From assembly GCA_022771625.1 (NCBI GenBank), contig JALFCW010000017.1:1-59277 (forward strand): a stretch of DNA of 59,277 nt. Direction: 5' to 3'. Below, one piece after another: positions 1 to 7,734 of this stretch. This DNA comes from Prevotella sp. (GTDB lineage Bacteria > Bacteroidota > Bacteroidia > Bacteroidales > Bacteroidaceae). Numbering within the stretch: the stretch's first letter is position 1; each line of letters begins with the position of its first letter. Made by a program: the position numbers and the translations under genes. The notes beneath the pieces are model-generated. The model did not search any database. It saw only the letters and a list, made by a program, of their open reading frames with translations, and had not been told where the DNA came from.

Positions 1-101
1 ACCAAGTTCATACAACCATGGAAGGTCAGGAACAGAATAAGCGCAACTCCAGTGATGGACATTACAACTTTTCTACCAATAGATGAATTACATAACCACA
101 T
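1..101 (-). CDS. sdhC: Succinate dehydrogenase/fumarate reductase cytochrome b subunit, 5' end only
   Basis: Only the first 33 codons are present. The gene starts at the ATG at 101-99 and runs off the left edge. The visible protein begins MWLCNSSIGRKVVMSITGVA and goes on into a hydrophobic stretch with HGCMNL. This is the typical start of the Bacteroidetes membrane anchor subunit (cytochrome b558 type) that binds haem and quinone and holds the Sdh/Frd flavoprotein and iron-sulfur subunits at the inner membrane. The His after the hydrophobic run would be a candidate haem ligand. It is divergent from mnmG and has its own promoter at 231-261. The family call rests on the N-terminus alone, but that segment is distinctive. 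The sdhA and sdhB genes would be expected to follow outside the window. Confidence 0.75.
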   Translation of the reverse strand, partial: MWLCNSSIGRKVVMSITGVALILFLTFHGCMNL

Positions 102-230
102 AAATGATTGAAATTAAATTATTTAACTGTTAGAACTAAAAATATAATCCTTTACTTTTTGAGCTTTTTTAACCATAAAGCGATTGTATCACATAATCCT
201 CTTTAGGTACGTAAACTCTGTATTTTGGCG

Positions 231-261
231 CAAAATTACTATAAAATAATGATAAAACAAA
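231..261 (-). promoter_or_regulatory. Bacteroidetes-type promoter for sdhC
   Basis: On the minus strand TAATTTTG (238-231) matches the TAnnTTTG -7 element, and TTTG (261-258) lies 19 bases upstream as the -33 element. It points at the sdhC start at 101 and leaves a leader of about 125 bases. Confidence 0.6.
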
Positions 262-266
262 GTATT

Positions 267-300
267 TTTGCGCAAAAATCAATTTATTTTTTTAATTTTG
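267..300 (+). promoter_or_regulatory. Bacteroidetes-type promoter for mnmG
   Basis: TAATTTTG at 293-300 fits the TAnnTTTG -7 element. TTTG at 267-270 is 22 bases upstream, slightly longer than the usual 19-20. The expected transcript start near 306 gives mnmG a leader of roughly 55 bases. Confidence 0.55.
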
Positions 301-360
301 CGGCGAAAAAGTGATTTTCGGGCTCTTTTGAGGCCTTTTTAGGGTTATTAAAGATAAAAA

Positions 361-2274
361 ATGGAACTTAATTACGACATTGTGGTCATCGGAGGCGGTC
401 ATGCCGGATGTGAGGCGGCTACTGCTGCTGCCAACATGGGAGCAAAAACCTGTTTGGTGACCATGGACATGAACAAGATTGCGCAGATGAGCTGCAACCC
501 TGCTATCGGTGGTATCGCCAAGGGACAAATCGTCAGAGAGATTGATGCCTTAGGTGGACACACGGCTGAGGTGACGGATGCTACCGCCATCCAATTCAGA
601 ATGCTCAATCGTGGCAAGGGACCTGCAGTGTGGAGTCCAAGGGCTCAATGCGACAGAGGTAAGTTTATATGGAAATGGAGAGAAGTGCTTGACAACACTC
701 CTAATCTGAGTATCTGGCAAGACCAGGCAGACGAACTGCTCGTTGAGGAGTCGGCCAACGGTAAACGGGTTACCGGAGTCAAGACAATCTGGGGAGTCAC
801 AATCAATGCAAAATGTGTGATTGTGACTGCTGGCACATTCCTTAATGGTCTTCTGCATATCGGTAGAAAAATGATTGCCGGTGGACGAATTGCCGAACCT
901 GCCGTACCTAATTTTACCCAAAGCATCACAAGACACGGAATACGCACTGCCAGGATGAAGACCGGCACACCTGTAAGAATTGACAAACGATCGGTGGATT
1001 TTTCACTAATGGAGGTGCAGGATGGAGAAACCGATTTCCACCAATTTAGTTTTATGGCTCCACACAGACAATTGGCACAATTGCCGTGCTGGACATGTAA
1101 TACTAATAAAGAAGTACACGACATACTGAAATCAGGTCTTGCAGACTCTCCCCTATTCAATGGGCAGATTCAAAGTATAGGACCAAGATACTGCCCTTCA
1201 ATAGAAACAAAACTCGTCACGTTTGCCGACAAAGACCAACATCCTCTCTTCCTGGAACCAGAAGGTGTAGAGACAAACGAGATGTATCTTAATGGATTCT
1301 CTTCATCATTGCCAATGGAAATCCAACTGTCGGCTCTTAAGAAGATTCCAGCATTCCGAAATCTCGAGGTGTATAGACCTGGGTATGCTATCGAATATGA
1401 TTTCTTTGACCCTACCCAATTAAAGCATACATTGGAGTCGAAGATTGTAGATGGCCTATTCTTTGCAGGACAGGTTAATGGTACTACTGGATATGAGGAG
1501 GCAGCAGGACAAGGAGTCGTTGCCGGAATTAACGCAGCATTGGTTACGGCATTTACCGGGAAACGAATGGATGAAGAAGACAACAAATACAGTTTTGTGA
1601 TGAAACGCGATGAAAGCTATATTGGAGTGCTCATCGACGATCTTGTCACCAAAGGTGTGGACGAACCATACAGAATGTTTACTTCCAGAGCTGAATACCG
1701 AATACTGCTTCGCCAAGATGATGCAGATGCAAGACTTACCGAGAAGGCATACGAAATAGGTGCCGCATCCCGCAAGCGATACGATTGGTGGACAGAAAAG
1801 AAGGAGGCTATCGGTGAACTCATAAAATTCTGTGAATCGCATTCAATCAAACCAAAGGATGTCAACTCTACGTTGGAATCGTTAGGAACAACGACACTAA
1901 GAATGGGATGCAAACTGATAGATCTTGTTTCGCGACCTCAATTAAACTTTGCGACCCTTTCAGGATTTATTCCCGAATTAAAATCGCAATTGGAAAAACC
2001 AAGTAACCGTAACGAGGAAATTGCCGAAGCTGCAGAAATACGAATTAAATACAAAGGATATATCGAGCGAGAAAAAGTCGTTGCAGACAAGATGCACCGA
2101 CTTGAAGGTATAAGAATCAAAGGGCGGTTTGTATATTCAGAAATGAACCAACTATCTACAGAAGCCCGTCAAAAACTCGAAGCTATCAACCCGGAAACTA
2201 TTGCACAGGCAAGCAGAATTCCTGGTGTCAGTCCAAGTGATATCAATGTACTATTAGTACTATTAGGTAGATAG
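361..2274 (+). CDS. mnmG: tRNA uridine-5-carboxymethylaminomethyl(34) synthesis enzyme MnmG
   Basis: FAD-dependent enzyme that, with the GTPase MnmE, installs the carboxymethylaminomethyl group on the wobble uridine of certain tRNAs in the cytoplasm. The 637-residue length is normal. The N-terminus has the Rossmann FAD motif IGGGHAGCEAA (residues about 10-20). A conserved GPRYCPSIE block containing a Cys lies near residue 280. A second FAD-contact region reads GLFFAGQVNGTTGYEEA near 365-380. The C-terminal quarter is the helical MnmE/tRNA-binding domain. The ATG at 361 fits the promoter at 293-300. The gene ends directly against a parS-like site at 2275. mnmG (gidA) is a classical origin-region gene in many bacteria, consistent with the origin and parS candidates in this window. 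Confidence 0.97.
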   Translation: MELNYDIVVIGGGHAGCEAATAAANMGAKTCLVTMDMNKIAQMSCNPAIGGIAKGQIVREIDALGGHTAEVTDATAIQFRMLNRGKGPAVWSPRAQCDRGKFIWKWREVLDNTPNLSIWQDQADELLVEESANGKRVTGVKTIWGVTINAKCVIVTAGTFLNGLLHIGRKMIAGGRIAEPAVPNFTQSITRHGIRTARMKTGTPVRIDKRSVDFSLMEVQDGETDFHQFSFMAPHRQLAQLPCWTCNTNKEVHDILKSGLADSPLFNGQIQSIGPRYCPSIETKLVTFADKDQHPLFLEPEGVETNEMYLNGFSSSLPMEIQLSALKKIPAFRNLEVYRPGYAIEYDFFDPTQLKHTLESKIVDGLFFAGQVNGTTGYEEAAGQGVVAGINAALVTAFTGKRMDEEDNKYSFVMKRDESYIGVLIDDLVTKGVDEPYRMFTSRAEYRILLRQDDADARLTEKAYEIGAASRKRYDWWTEKKEAIGELIKFCESHSIKPKDVNSTLESLGTTTLRMGCKLIDLVSRPQLNFATLSGFIPELKSQLEKPSNRNEEIAEAAEIRIKYKGYIEREKVVADKMHRLEGIRIKGRFVYSEMNQLSTEARQKLEAINPETIAQASRIPGVSPSDINVLLVLLGR

Positions 2275-2290
2275 AGTTTCACGTGAAACA
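2275..2290. other. parS-like chromosome partition site 1
   Basis: The 16 bases AGTTTCACGTGAAACA differ from the classical parS consensus TGTTTCACGTGAAACA only at the first base and keep the full GTTTCACGTGAAAC palindrome. It begins one base after the mnmG stop codon. ParB would be expected to bind it. A second site lies at 2936-2951. The parA and parB genes are not in this window. Confidence 0.8.
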
Positions 2291-2324
2291 TTTAAGTAAA
2301 ACAAAATATATTAATTAGTTGATT

Positions 2325-2855
2325 ATGAACAACAAAACATTAATGGACAATCTACGTTGCATACCAGATTTTCCGAAGAAAGGGATTAATTTCCGAGACG
2401 TTACTACACTCTACAAAAATCCAGAGTGCATGAGAGTAATGATGGACGAGTTGTACGAACTGTACAAGGACAAAGGCATCACAAAGATTGTCGGCATTGA
2501 GAGTCGTGGATTTGTTATGGCATCGGCATTGGCAGTTAAATTAGGTGCAGGGGTAGTACTCTGCAGAAAGGAAGGAAAACTACCTGCAGAAGTGATAAAG
2601 GAAAGTTATTCCAAGGAATACGGAACTGACACTATTGAAATTCACAAGGATGCTATTGGCGAAAATGACGTGGTATTGATGCACGACGATTTGTTGGCAA
2701 CGGGCGGTACGATGAAAGCCGCATGCGACCTGGTGAAGAAGTTTAATCCTAAAAAGATAATGGTAAATTTCATTATCGAAATTACCGACGAGGGATTACA
2801 CGGAAGAGATGTTTTCGACAAAGACACTGAAATTACAACTCTAATAACAGTGTGA
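2325..2855 (+). CDS. apt: Adenine phosphoribosyltransferase
   Basis: Converts adenine plus PRPP to AMP and pyrophosphate (purine salvage, cytoplasm). The protein is about 176 residues, the usual length. It begins MNNKTLMDNLRCIPDFPKKG, and FPKKGINFRD is the characteristic Apt N-terminal segment. The PRPP-binding loop reads VVLMHDDLLATGGTM (about residues 110-124), close to the family consensus. GIESRGFVMA near residue 55 is the adenine and hood region. I chose the ATG at 2325. A TTG two codons upstream is in frame but gives no family residues. The gene sits between the two parS-like sites and is followed by a strong hairpin at 2892-2924. Confidence 0.95.
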   Translation: MNNKTLMDNLRCIPDFPKKGINFRDVTTLYKNPECMRVMMDELYELYKDKGITKIVGIESRGFVMASALAVKLGAGVVLCRKEGKLPAEVIKESYSKEYGTDTIEIHKDAIGENDVVLMHDDLLATGGTMKAACDLVKKFNPKKIMVNFIIEITDEGLHGRDVFDKDTEITTLITV

Positions 2856-2891
2856 TATTACTACAGTCAGCTTGAAAACATAGAAAATCAC

Positions 2892-2924
2892 ACCTCCGCC
2901 GTAACCTATTATTACGGCGGAGGT
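2892..2924. terminator. Strong GC-rich hairpin after apt
   Basis: A perfect 13-bp stem (2892-2904 with 2912-2924) and a 7-base loop lie 37 bases after the apt stop. No clear T-run follows on the plus strand, so it may be a Rho-assisted terminator or a 3' protective hairpin. It lies 12 bases before the second parS-like site. Confidence 0.55.
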
Positions 2925-2935
2925 AGAAGAACAAA

Positions 2936-2951
2936 AGTTCCACGTGAAACA
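2936..2951. other. parS-like chromosome partition site 2
   Basis: AGTTCCACGTGAAACA matches the known parS variant form TGTTCCACGTGAAACA at 15 of 16 positions. It lies 11 bases upstream of the uvrC start and 661 bases (centre to centre) from the first site. Two such sites within 0.7 kb, both intergenic, are very unlikely by chance. Confidence 0.75.
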
Positions 2952-2962
2952 AACAATATATA

Positions 2963-4804
2963 ATGACGAAAGAAGAAAGAGAAAAAAGGAGAGAATATCT
3001 CTTGCAGATAGTAAGAAGGCTACCTGAAAAACCAGGTAGCTACCAATACTATGATGAGAAAGGAGAAATAATATATGTAGGCAAGGCAAAAAACCTAAAG
3101 AATCGTGTTTCTTCATATTTTCACACCGAAGTGGACAGGTACAAAACAAAGGTATTGGTAAGCAAAATATGGGATATCTCATACACAGTAGTGAATACAG
3201 AAGAAGACGCACTACTACTAGAAAATAGTCTGATAAAGAAATACAATCCAAGATATAATATACTACTAAAGGATGGAAAGACATATCCATCTATATGCGT
3301 GACAAACGAACCATTTCCGAGGATTTTCAAAACCAGAAACATCAATAAGAAATGGGGTACATACTATGGTCCCTACTCTCACATAGGCTCAATGAACGCA
3401 ATTCTGGAACTTATCAAAAAGCTATACCACCCAAGAACATGCAAGTTTCCGATAACAAAAGAAGGAATTGAAAAGGGAAAATATAACGTATGTCTTGATT
3501 ATCATATAAAGAACTGCGGTGGCCCATGTATTGGAAAACAAACAGTAGAGGAATATACTAAAAACATAAATCAAGCAAGAGAAATTCTTAAAGGAAATAC
3601 ACGCAGTATTTTGAGAGAGATAAGGGAGGAAATGATGGCTTTGGCGGAAGAACTCAAATTTGAAGAAGCTGAAGCAATAAAGAGAAAATATGAATTAATA
3701 GGTTTATACGTGGCCAAAAGTGAAGTTGTTAGTCATGTAATAGATAACATTGATGTTGTATCGATAACAAGTGACGAGAAAACTGCTTATATAAATTATA
3801 TACATGTCAACAAGGGAAGCATTAACCAGTCTTTTACGTTTGAATATAAGAAGAAATTAGACGAGTCTGATGCAGATCTTCTATCCCTAGGTATTGTGGA
3901 AATAAGAGAAAGGTTTAACAGTAAGGCAAAGGAAATAATAGTTCCCTTTAATCTTGAAATGGAGCTTGACGGAATCACTCTGACGGTACCACAAAGAGGT
4001 GATAAAAAGACTCTACTTGACCTTAGTTTGATGAACTGCAAACAGTATAAATTAGACATATTAAAGCAGAATGAAAAACTAAATCCTGAGCAAAAAACTA
4101 CAAGGTTAATGAAGCAGATTCAAGATACCTTGAAACTGCCTACACTCCCCTATCAGATAGAATGTTTTGACAATTCAAATATTAGCGGAACTGATGCTGT
4201 AGCTGCATGTGTAGTTTTCAAACAACTTAAACCAAGTAAAAATGATTATAGAAAATACAATATAAAAACGGTTGTAGGACCTGACGATTACGCATCAATG
4301 AAAGAGGTTGTAAGACGAAGATATACACGACTTATAGAGGAGAATTTGCGTCTTCCAGACCTGATAATAACAGATGGTGGAAAAGGGCAAATGGAGGTTG
4401 TTAGAGAAGTTGTGGAGGACGAACTCGGCCTACACATTCCCATAGCTGGATTGGCCAAAAACGACCGTCACAGAACAAATGAATTATTATATGGGTTTCC
4501 ACCTGTTGTAGTGGGAATGAATGCTAATAGTGAACTATTTCACGTACTTACAAGAATACAAGATGAGGTACATAGATTTGCAATAACATTCCATAGAGAC
4601 AAAAGATCAAAAAGGGCACTCCATTCAGAATTAGACGAAATACCTGGAATTGGGCCTAAGACAAAAGAACTATTATTAAAGTCATTTAAGACCATAAAAA
4701 AGATTCAAGAAACTGATATTGAGACGATTAGTGAAGTAATTGGACAGAAAAAAGCGGAGCTCATTATTAATTATTTTAAAAATAAAGAAGAAAATAACAT
4801 ATAA
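2963..4804 (+). CDS. uvrC: Excinuclease ABC subunit C
   Basis: Nuclease subunit of UvrABC nucleotide-excision repair. It makes the incisions 3' and 5' of a lesion once UvrB is loaded. The 613-residue length fits. Domains in order: GIY-YIG nuclease at about 20-95 (PGSYQYY and IIYVGKAKNLKNRV), a Cys-containing linker with NCGGPCIG near 190, a UVR/UvrB-binding helix pair near 205-245 (EELKFEEAEAIKRKYE), an RNase H-like nuclease with ECFDNSNISGTDAVA near 400, and a C-terminal helix-hairpin-helix (EIPGIGPKTKELLL) near 560-585. The start at 2963 is 11 bases after the parS-like site. No TAnnTTTG element was identified directly upstream, so it may be transcribed with mnmG and apt. Confidence 0.96.
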   Translation: MTKEEREKRREYLLQIVRRLPEKPGSYQYYDEKGEIIYVGKAKNLKNRVSSYFHTEVDRYKTKVLVSKIWDISYTVVNTEEDALLLENSLIKKYNPRYNILLKDGKTYPSICVTNEPFPRIFKTRNINKKWGTYYGPYSHIGSMNAILELIKKLYHPRTCKFPITKEGIEKGKYNVCLDYHIKNCGGPCIGKQTVEEYTKNINQAREILKGNTRSILREIREEMMALAEELKFEEAEAIKRKYELIGLYVAKSEVVSHVIDNIDVVSITSDEKTAYINYIHVNKGSINQSFTFEYKKKLDESDADLLSLGIVEIRERFNSKAKEIIVPFNLEMELDGITLTVPQRGDKKTLLDLSLMNCKQYKLDILKQNEKLNPEQKTTRLMKQIQDTLKLPTLPYQIECFDNSNISGTDAVAACVVFKQLKPSKNDYRKYNIKTVVGPDDYASMKEVVRRRYTRLIEENLRLPDLIITDGGKGQMEVVREVVEDELGLHIPIAGLAKNDRHRTNELLYGFPPVVVGMNANSELFHVLTRIQDEVHRFAITFHRDKRSKRALHSELDEIPGIGPKTKELLLKSFKTIKKIQETDIETISEVIGQKKAELIINYFKNKEENNI

Positions 4805-4806
4805 AT

Positions 4807-4837
4807 TTTGATACAATAAAAAATAATATTATCTTTG
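4807..4837 (+). promoter_or_regulatory. Bacteroidetes-type promoter for dtd-mazG-deoC
   Basis: TATCTTTG at 4830-4837 with TTTG at 4807-4810, spacer 19 bases. This is a consensus promoter. It begins immediately after the uvrC stop and drives the three-gene run to deoC. Confidence 0.75.
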
Positions 4838-4871
4838 CAGAAGAAATAATAATAATTAAAAGAATAAGAAG

Positions 4872-5324
4872 ATGAGAATTGTAATCCAGCGAGTTAGTCA
4901 TGCCTCTGTTACAATAGAAGGAAGAGTGAAATCAGAGATCCAAAAAGGGTATCTGATATTACTCGGTATTTGCGAGGATGACTCAACAGAAGATATAGAT
5001 TGGCTAGTCAGAAAAGTAATAGGTTTAAGGGTGTTCGATGACGAGAATGGGGTTATGAATCGTTCTATTATAGACATAGATGGTGAGATACTAGTAATTA
5101 GTCAATTCACCTTATTTGCTAGTTACAAGAAAGGCAATAGACCATCTTGGCTGAGAGCTGCTAAACACGATATCTCTATCCCACTCTACAACGAGTTTTG
5201 CACAAAACTTAGCGCTGCTTTAGGTAAGGAAGTGGGTACAGGTGAATTTGGGGCAGACATGAAAGTTGAACTGCTCAACGACGGACCGGTTACTATCTGC
5301 ATGGATACAAAAAACAAGGAATAA
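4872..5324 (+). CDS. dtd: D-aminoacyl-tRNA deacylase
   Basis: Hydrolyses D-amino acids mischarged onto tRNA, a cytoplasmic translation-quality enzyme. The 150-residue length is standard. The family signatures are present: the start MRIVIQRVSHASVTIEG, the active-site block SQFTLFASYKKGNRPSW (about 77-93), and the C-terminal NDGPVTICMDT, whose GPVT motif lies in the chiral-proofreading site. It is the first gene of a run dtd-mazG-deoC with gaps of 22 and 4 bases. Confidence 0.96.
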   Translation: MRIVIQRVSHASVTIEGRVKSEIQKGYLILLGICEDDSTEDIDWLVRKVIGLRVFDDENGVMNRSIIDIDGEILVISQFTLFASYKKGNRPSWLRAAKHDISIPLYNEFCTKLSAALGKEVGTGEFGADMKVELLNDGPVTICMDTKNKE

Positions 5325-5346
5325 TAAGCTTAGAATATGGAATAAC

Positions 5347-5694
5347 ATGGAAATGAAAGATATAACGATACATGAAGCTCAAGAAATGGTGGACAACTGG
5401 ATAAAGACATACGGTGTACGCTATTTCTCGGAGCTAACTAACATGGCAATCCTTACTGAAGAGGTAGGCGAATTAGCAAGAATAATGGCGCGAAAGTATG
5501 GTGACCAGAGTTTCAAGGAGGGTGAAAACCATAACCTGGGAGACGAGATGGCAGATATACTTTGGGTACTTATGTGCCTTGCAAATCAAACAGGTATTGA
5601 CCTTACAGAAGCCCTGAAAAAGAACATAGAAAAGAAAACATCAAGGGACAAAAATAGACACATTAATAATGAGAAATTAAAAAATAAACAATAA
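5347..5694 (+). CDS. MazG-type nucleotide pyrophosphohydrolase
   Basis: Small all-alpha NTP pyrophosphohydrolase, about 115 residues, a single MazG domain. The metal-binding pattern is visible as EEVGELARIMARKYG (about residues 37-51) followed by LGDEMADILWVLMCLAN (about 65-81), which supplies the E-x-x-E and E-x-x-D acidic residues. The open frame extends upstream into dtd. I take the ATG at 5347 because the upstream residues do not resemble the family and the dtd stop lies at 5322-5324. The substrate cannot be told from sequence. Relatives hydrolyse damaged or non-canonical NTPs, consistent with dtd, rdgB and other housecleaning genes nearby. Confidence 0.88.
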   Translation: MEMKDITIHEAQEMVDNWIKTYGVRYFSELTNMAILTEEVGELARIMARKYGDQSFKEGENHNLGDEMADILWVLMCLANQTGIDLTEALKKNIEKKTSRDKNRHINNEKLKNKQ

Positions 5695-5698
5695 GAAT

Positions 5699-6631
5699 AT
5701 GAGTGAAAATTGTAACTGCGGTCATCATCATGACCATGAAGAAAAGCCTCTCAATAAGTATGAGCAGGCACTTAGCAAGTATCGCACAAATATTTCTGAT
5801 GAGGAAGTACGCAATGCGGTAAAACAAATTATTGCAGAGAAAGTACATGAGAACGATAATCTCGAAGTTAAGAAATTCCTTCTGGGTAGCGTAGAACTTA
5901 CAACCCTAAAGACAACGGATTCAGAGGAAAGCGTACTTGCCTTTACTGAAAAGGTGAACGAGTTTGACGAAGCATTCCCTGACCTACCCCATGTTGCAAC
6001 AATTTGTGTATATCCATGCTTTGCAAAGACTGTTAGCGAATCATTGGAGGTAGATGGTGTTGAAATAGCATGCGTTTCAGGCAGTTTCCCTTCGTCTCAG
6101 GCACTTATTGAAGTGAAGGTGGCCGAGACTGCATTAGCAATAAAAGACGGCGCTACAGAGATAGATATAGTTATGCCTGTTGGTAAGTTCCTTAGCGGCG
6201 ATTACGAAGGAGTTGCAGATGAGATAAACGAACTGAAGGAAGTATGCGGTGAGCAGAAAATGAAGGTTATACTTGAAACTGGTTGTCTTAAGACCGCAGA
6301 GAATATTAAGAAGGCATCTATAATAGCAATGTATGCAGGTGCTGATTACATCAAGACCTCAACAGGCAAACTGGAACCGGCAGCAACACCTGAGGCTGCT
6401 TACGTAATATGTCAAGCTATTAAGGAATACTATGTGGAAACAGGCGTACAAATCGGTTTTAAGCCCGCAGGAGGCATTAATTCGGTTATGGATGCACTCA
6501 TATACTACACAATAGTAAAAGAGGTCTTAGGAGAAAAATGGCTAACCAATGAATGGTTAAGACTAGGAACAAGTAGATTAGCAAACATGTTGTTGAGTGA
6601 AATCATTGGTAAAGAAACGAAATTCTTCTAA
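5699..6631 (+). CDS. deoC: Deoxyribose-phosphate aldolase
   Basis: Splits 2-deoxyribose-5-phosphate into glyceraldehyde-3-phosphate and acetaldehyde in deoxynucleoside catabolism (cytoplasm). The TIM-barrel core has EIDIVMPVGKFL and the Schiff-base lysine region DYIKTSTGK (near 222-230), then GFKPAGGI near 260. At 310 residues it is longer than the E. coli enzyme. The extra length is mostly at the N-terminus. Residues 4-15 contain CNCGHHHDHEE, a His/Cys cluster that could bind metal and is not part of the catalytic barrel. The gene ends close to a two-way terminator at 6654-6676. Confidence 0.94.
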   Translation: MSENCNCGHHHDHEEKPLNKYEQALSKYRTNISDEEVRNAVKQIIAEKVHENDNLEVKKFLLGSVELTTLKTTDSEESVLAFTEKVNEFDEAFPDLPHVATICVYPCFAKTVSESLEVDGVEIACVSGSFPSSQALIEVKVAETALAIKDGATEIDIVMPVGKFLSGDYEGVADEINELKEVCGEQKMKVILETGCLKTAENIKKASIIAMYAGADYIKTSTGKLEPAATPEAAYVICQAIKEYYVETGVQIGFKPAGGINSVMDALIYYTIVKEVLGEKWLTNEWLRLGTSRLANMLLSEIIGKETKFF

Positions 6632-6653
6632 ACACAAAATATTATGGAAAAAA

Positions 6654-6676
6654 GAGGCGTACATGATGTACGCCTC
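6654..6676. terminator. Bidirectional intrinsic terminator between deoC and polyprenyl synthase
   Basis: A 10-bp perfect stem (6654-6663 with 6667-6676) with a 3-base loop. Six As precede it on the plus strand, giving a U-run for minus-strand transcripts. It therefore terminates the minus-strand gene ending at 6681 well and deoC from the other side less strongly. Confidence 0.8.
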
Positions 6677-6680
6677 AAAT

Positions 6681-7658
6681 TCATCTATTTCTTTGTATAA
6701 TAAATTCAACATAATTATAAAGAGCATGTTGAATATCATTATCAATAATATTCTCAGAAATATATGTATTACATGACTCATGAAGTTTTGCCATTACTCG
6801 TTCAGCATATTCGATACCTCCATTAGATTTAGTAAAGTCAACAAGACGTTTAATTTCATCAGAAGTAACATTATGCTGCTTAACCTTCAAAGCAATATTA
6901 TACATCTCTTGATTATTAGTAGAACGAAGGGCATAAATAGCCGGGAGTGTTAATTTGCCTTCCAGCATATCATTTCCTGTTGGTTTACCAATTTCTTCCG
7001 AGTCGAAATAATCAAATATATCATCCTTTATTTGGAAAATGATACCAAGTTCTTTTCCGAATTTTTTTGCTTTCTCAATTTGTTCATCAGAGGCATTTGT
7101 AGATAACGTAGCTATAGCACAACAGGATTCAAACAAAGCTGCTGTTTTTTGCTCAATAACCTGATAATAAACGTCTTCCGATATATCGGAATTACTGATA
7201 TTTGACAATTGAAGTATTTCTCCTTTGGCTAAAGTGCGACCTAATTCAGATAGATTTTGTACAATTAAATGATTAGCTGTAAGAGAGATGTTAAGAAGGG
7301 CAGTAGAAAGGATATAATCACCCACCAATACGGCTAATTTATTGTTATATTCCGCATTGACAGATTTTTGACCCCGCCTCTCTTCGCTATCATCTACTAC
7401 ATCATCATGAACAAGACTGGCAGTATGTAATAGTTCCAGACCAACAGCAGATCTTAAAGTAACATCTGAGACTTTTCCAAAATTTTTTGCCAAAAGGAAA
7501 ATTAATATAGGACGCATCTGTTTACCTGTCCTTTTTTTAATATAGGAAAGGACAGATGCAAGGAGACCATTAGAATGCGAAAAAGCATCGTTAAACAACT
7601 TCGAAAAGTCATCCAAATCTCCCAAAATTGGGTGTTTTATGATAGATAAATAATCCAT
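6681..7658 (-). CDS. Trans-polyprenyl diphosphate synthase (octaprenyl type)
   Basis: Class I isoprenyl diphosphate synthase that lengthens allylic diphosphates with IPP. In this kind of organism the likely product is the side chain of menaquinone. It has 325 residues. The first aspartate-rich motif reads HDDVVDD (about 87-93), followed by RRGQ. The second reads KDDIFDYFD (about 215-223). The chain-length region upstream of the first motif is LELLHTASLV, with small residues that suit long products. The product length cannot be fixed by eye. The gene is divergent from polA and ends at a terminator hairpin. Confidence 0.9.
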   Translation of the reverse strand: MDYLSIIKHPILGDLDDFSKLFNDAFSHSNGLLASVLSYIKKRTGKQMRPILIFLLAKNFGKVSDVTLRSAVGLELLHTASLVHDDVVDDSEERRGQKSVNAEYNNKLAVLVGDYILSTALLNISLTANHLIVQNLSELGRTLAKGEILQLSNISNSDISEDVYYQVIEQKTAALFESCCAIATLSTNASDEQIEKAKKFGKELGIIFQIKDDIFDYFDSEEIGKPTGNDMLEGKLTLPAIYALRSTNNQEMYNIALKVKQHNVTSDEIKRLVDFTKSNGGIEYAERVMAKLHESCNTYISENIIDNDIQHALYNYVEFIIQRNR

Positions 7659-7674
7659 TTACTGAATTTTGTGA

Positions 7675-7682
7675 CAAAATTA
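7675..7682 (-). promoter_or_regulatory. -7 element for the polyprenyl synthase gene
   Basis: The minus strand reads TAATTTTG, an exact TAnnTTTG, 17 bases upstream of the start codon. A clear -33 element was not found. The divergent polA promoter is not obvious. TAATTTTA at 7716-7723 is the nearest match, with one mismatch. Confidence 0.5.
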
Positions 7683-7734
7683 CAGAAAAAATCTCAGATT
7701 TGAGAAATTTTTTAGTAATTTTACACGCAAAATA

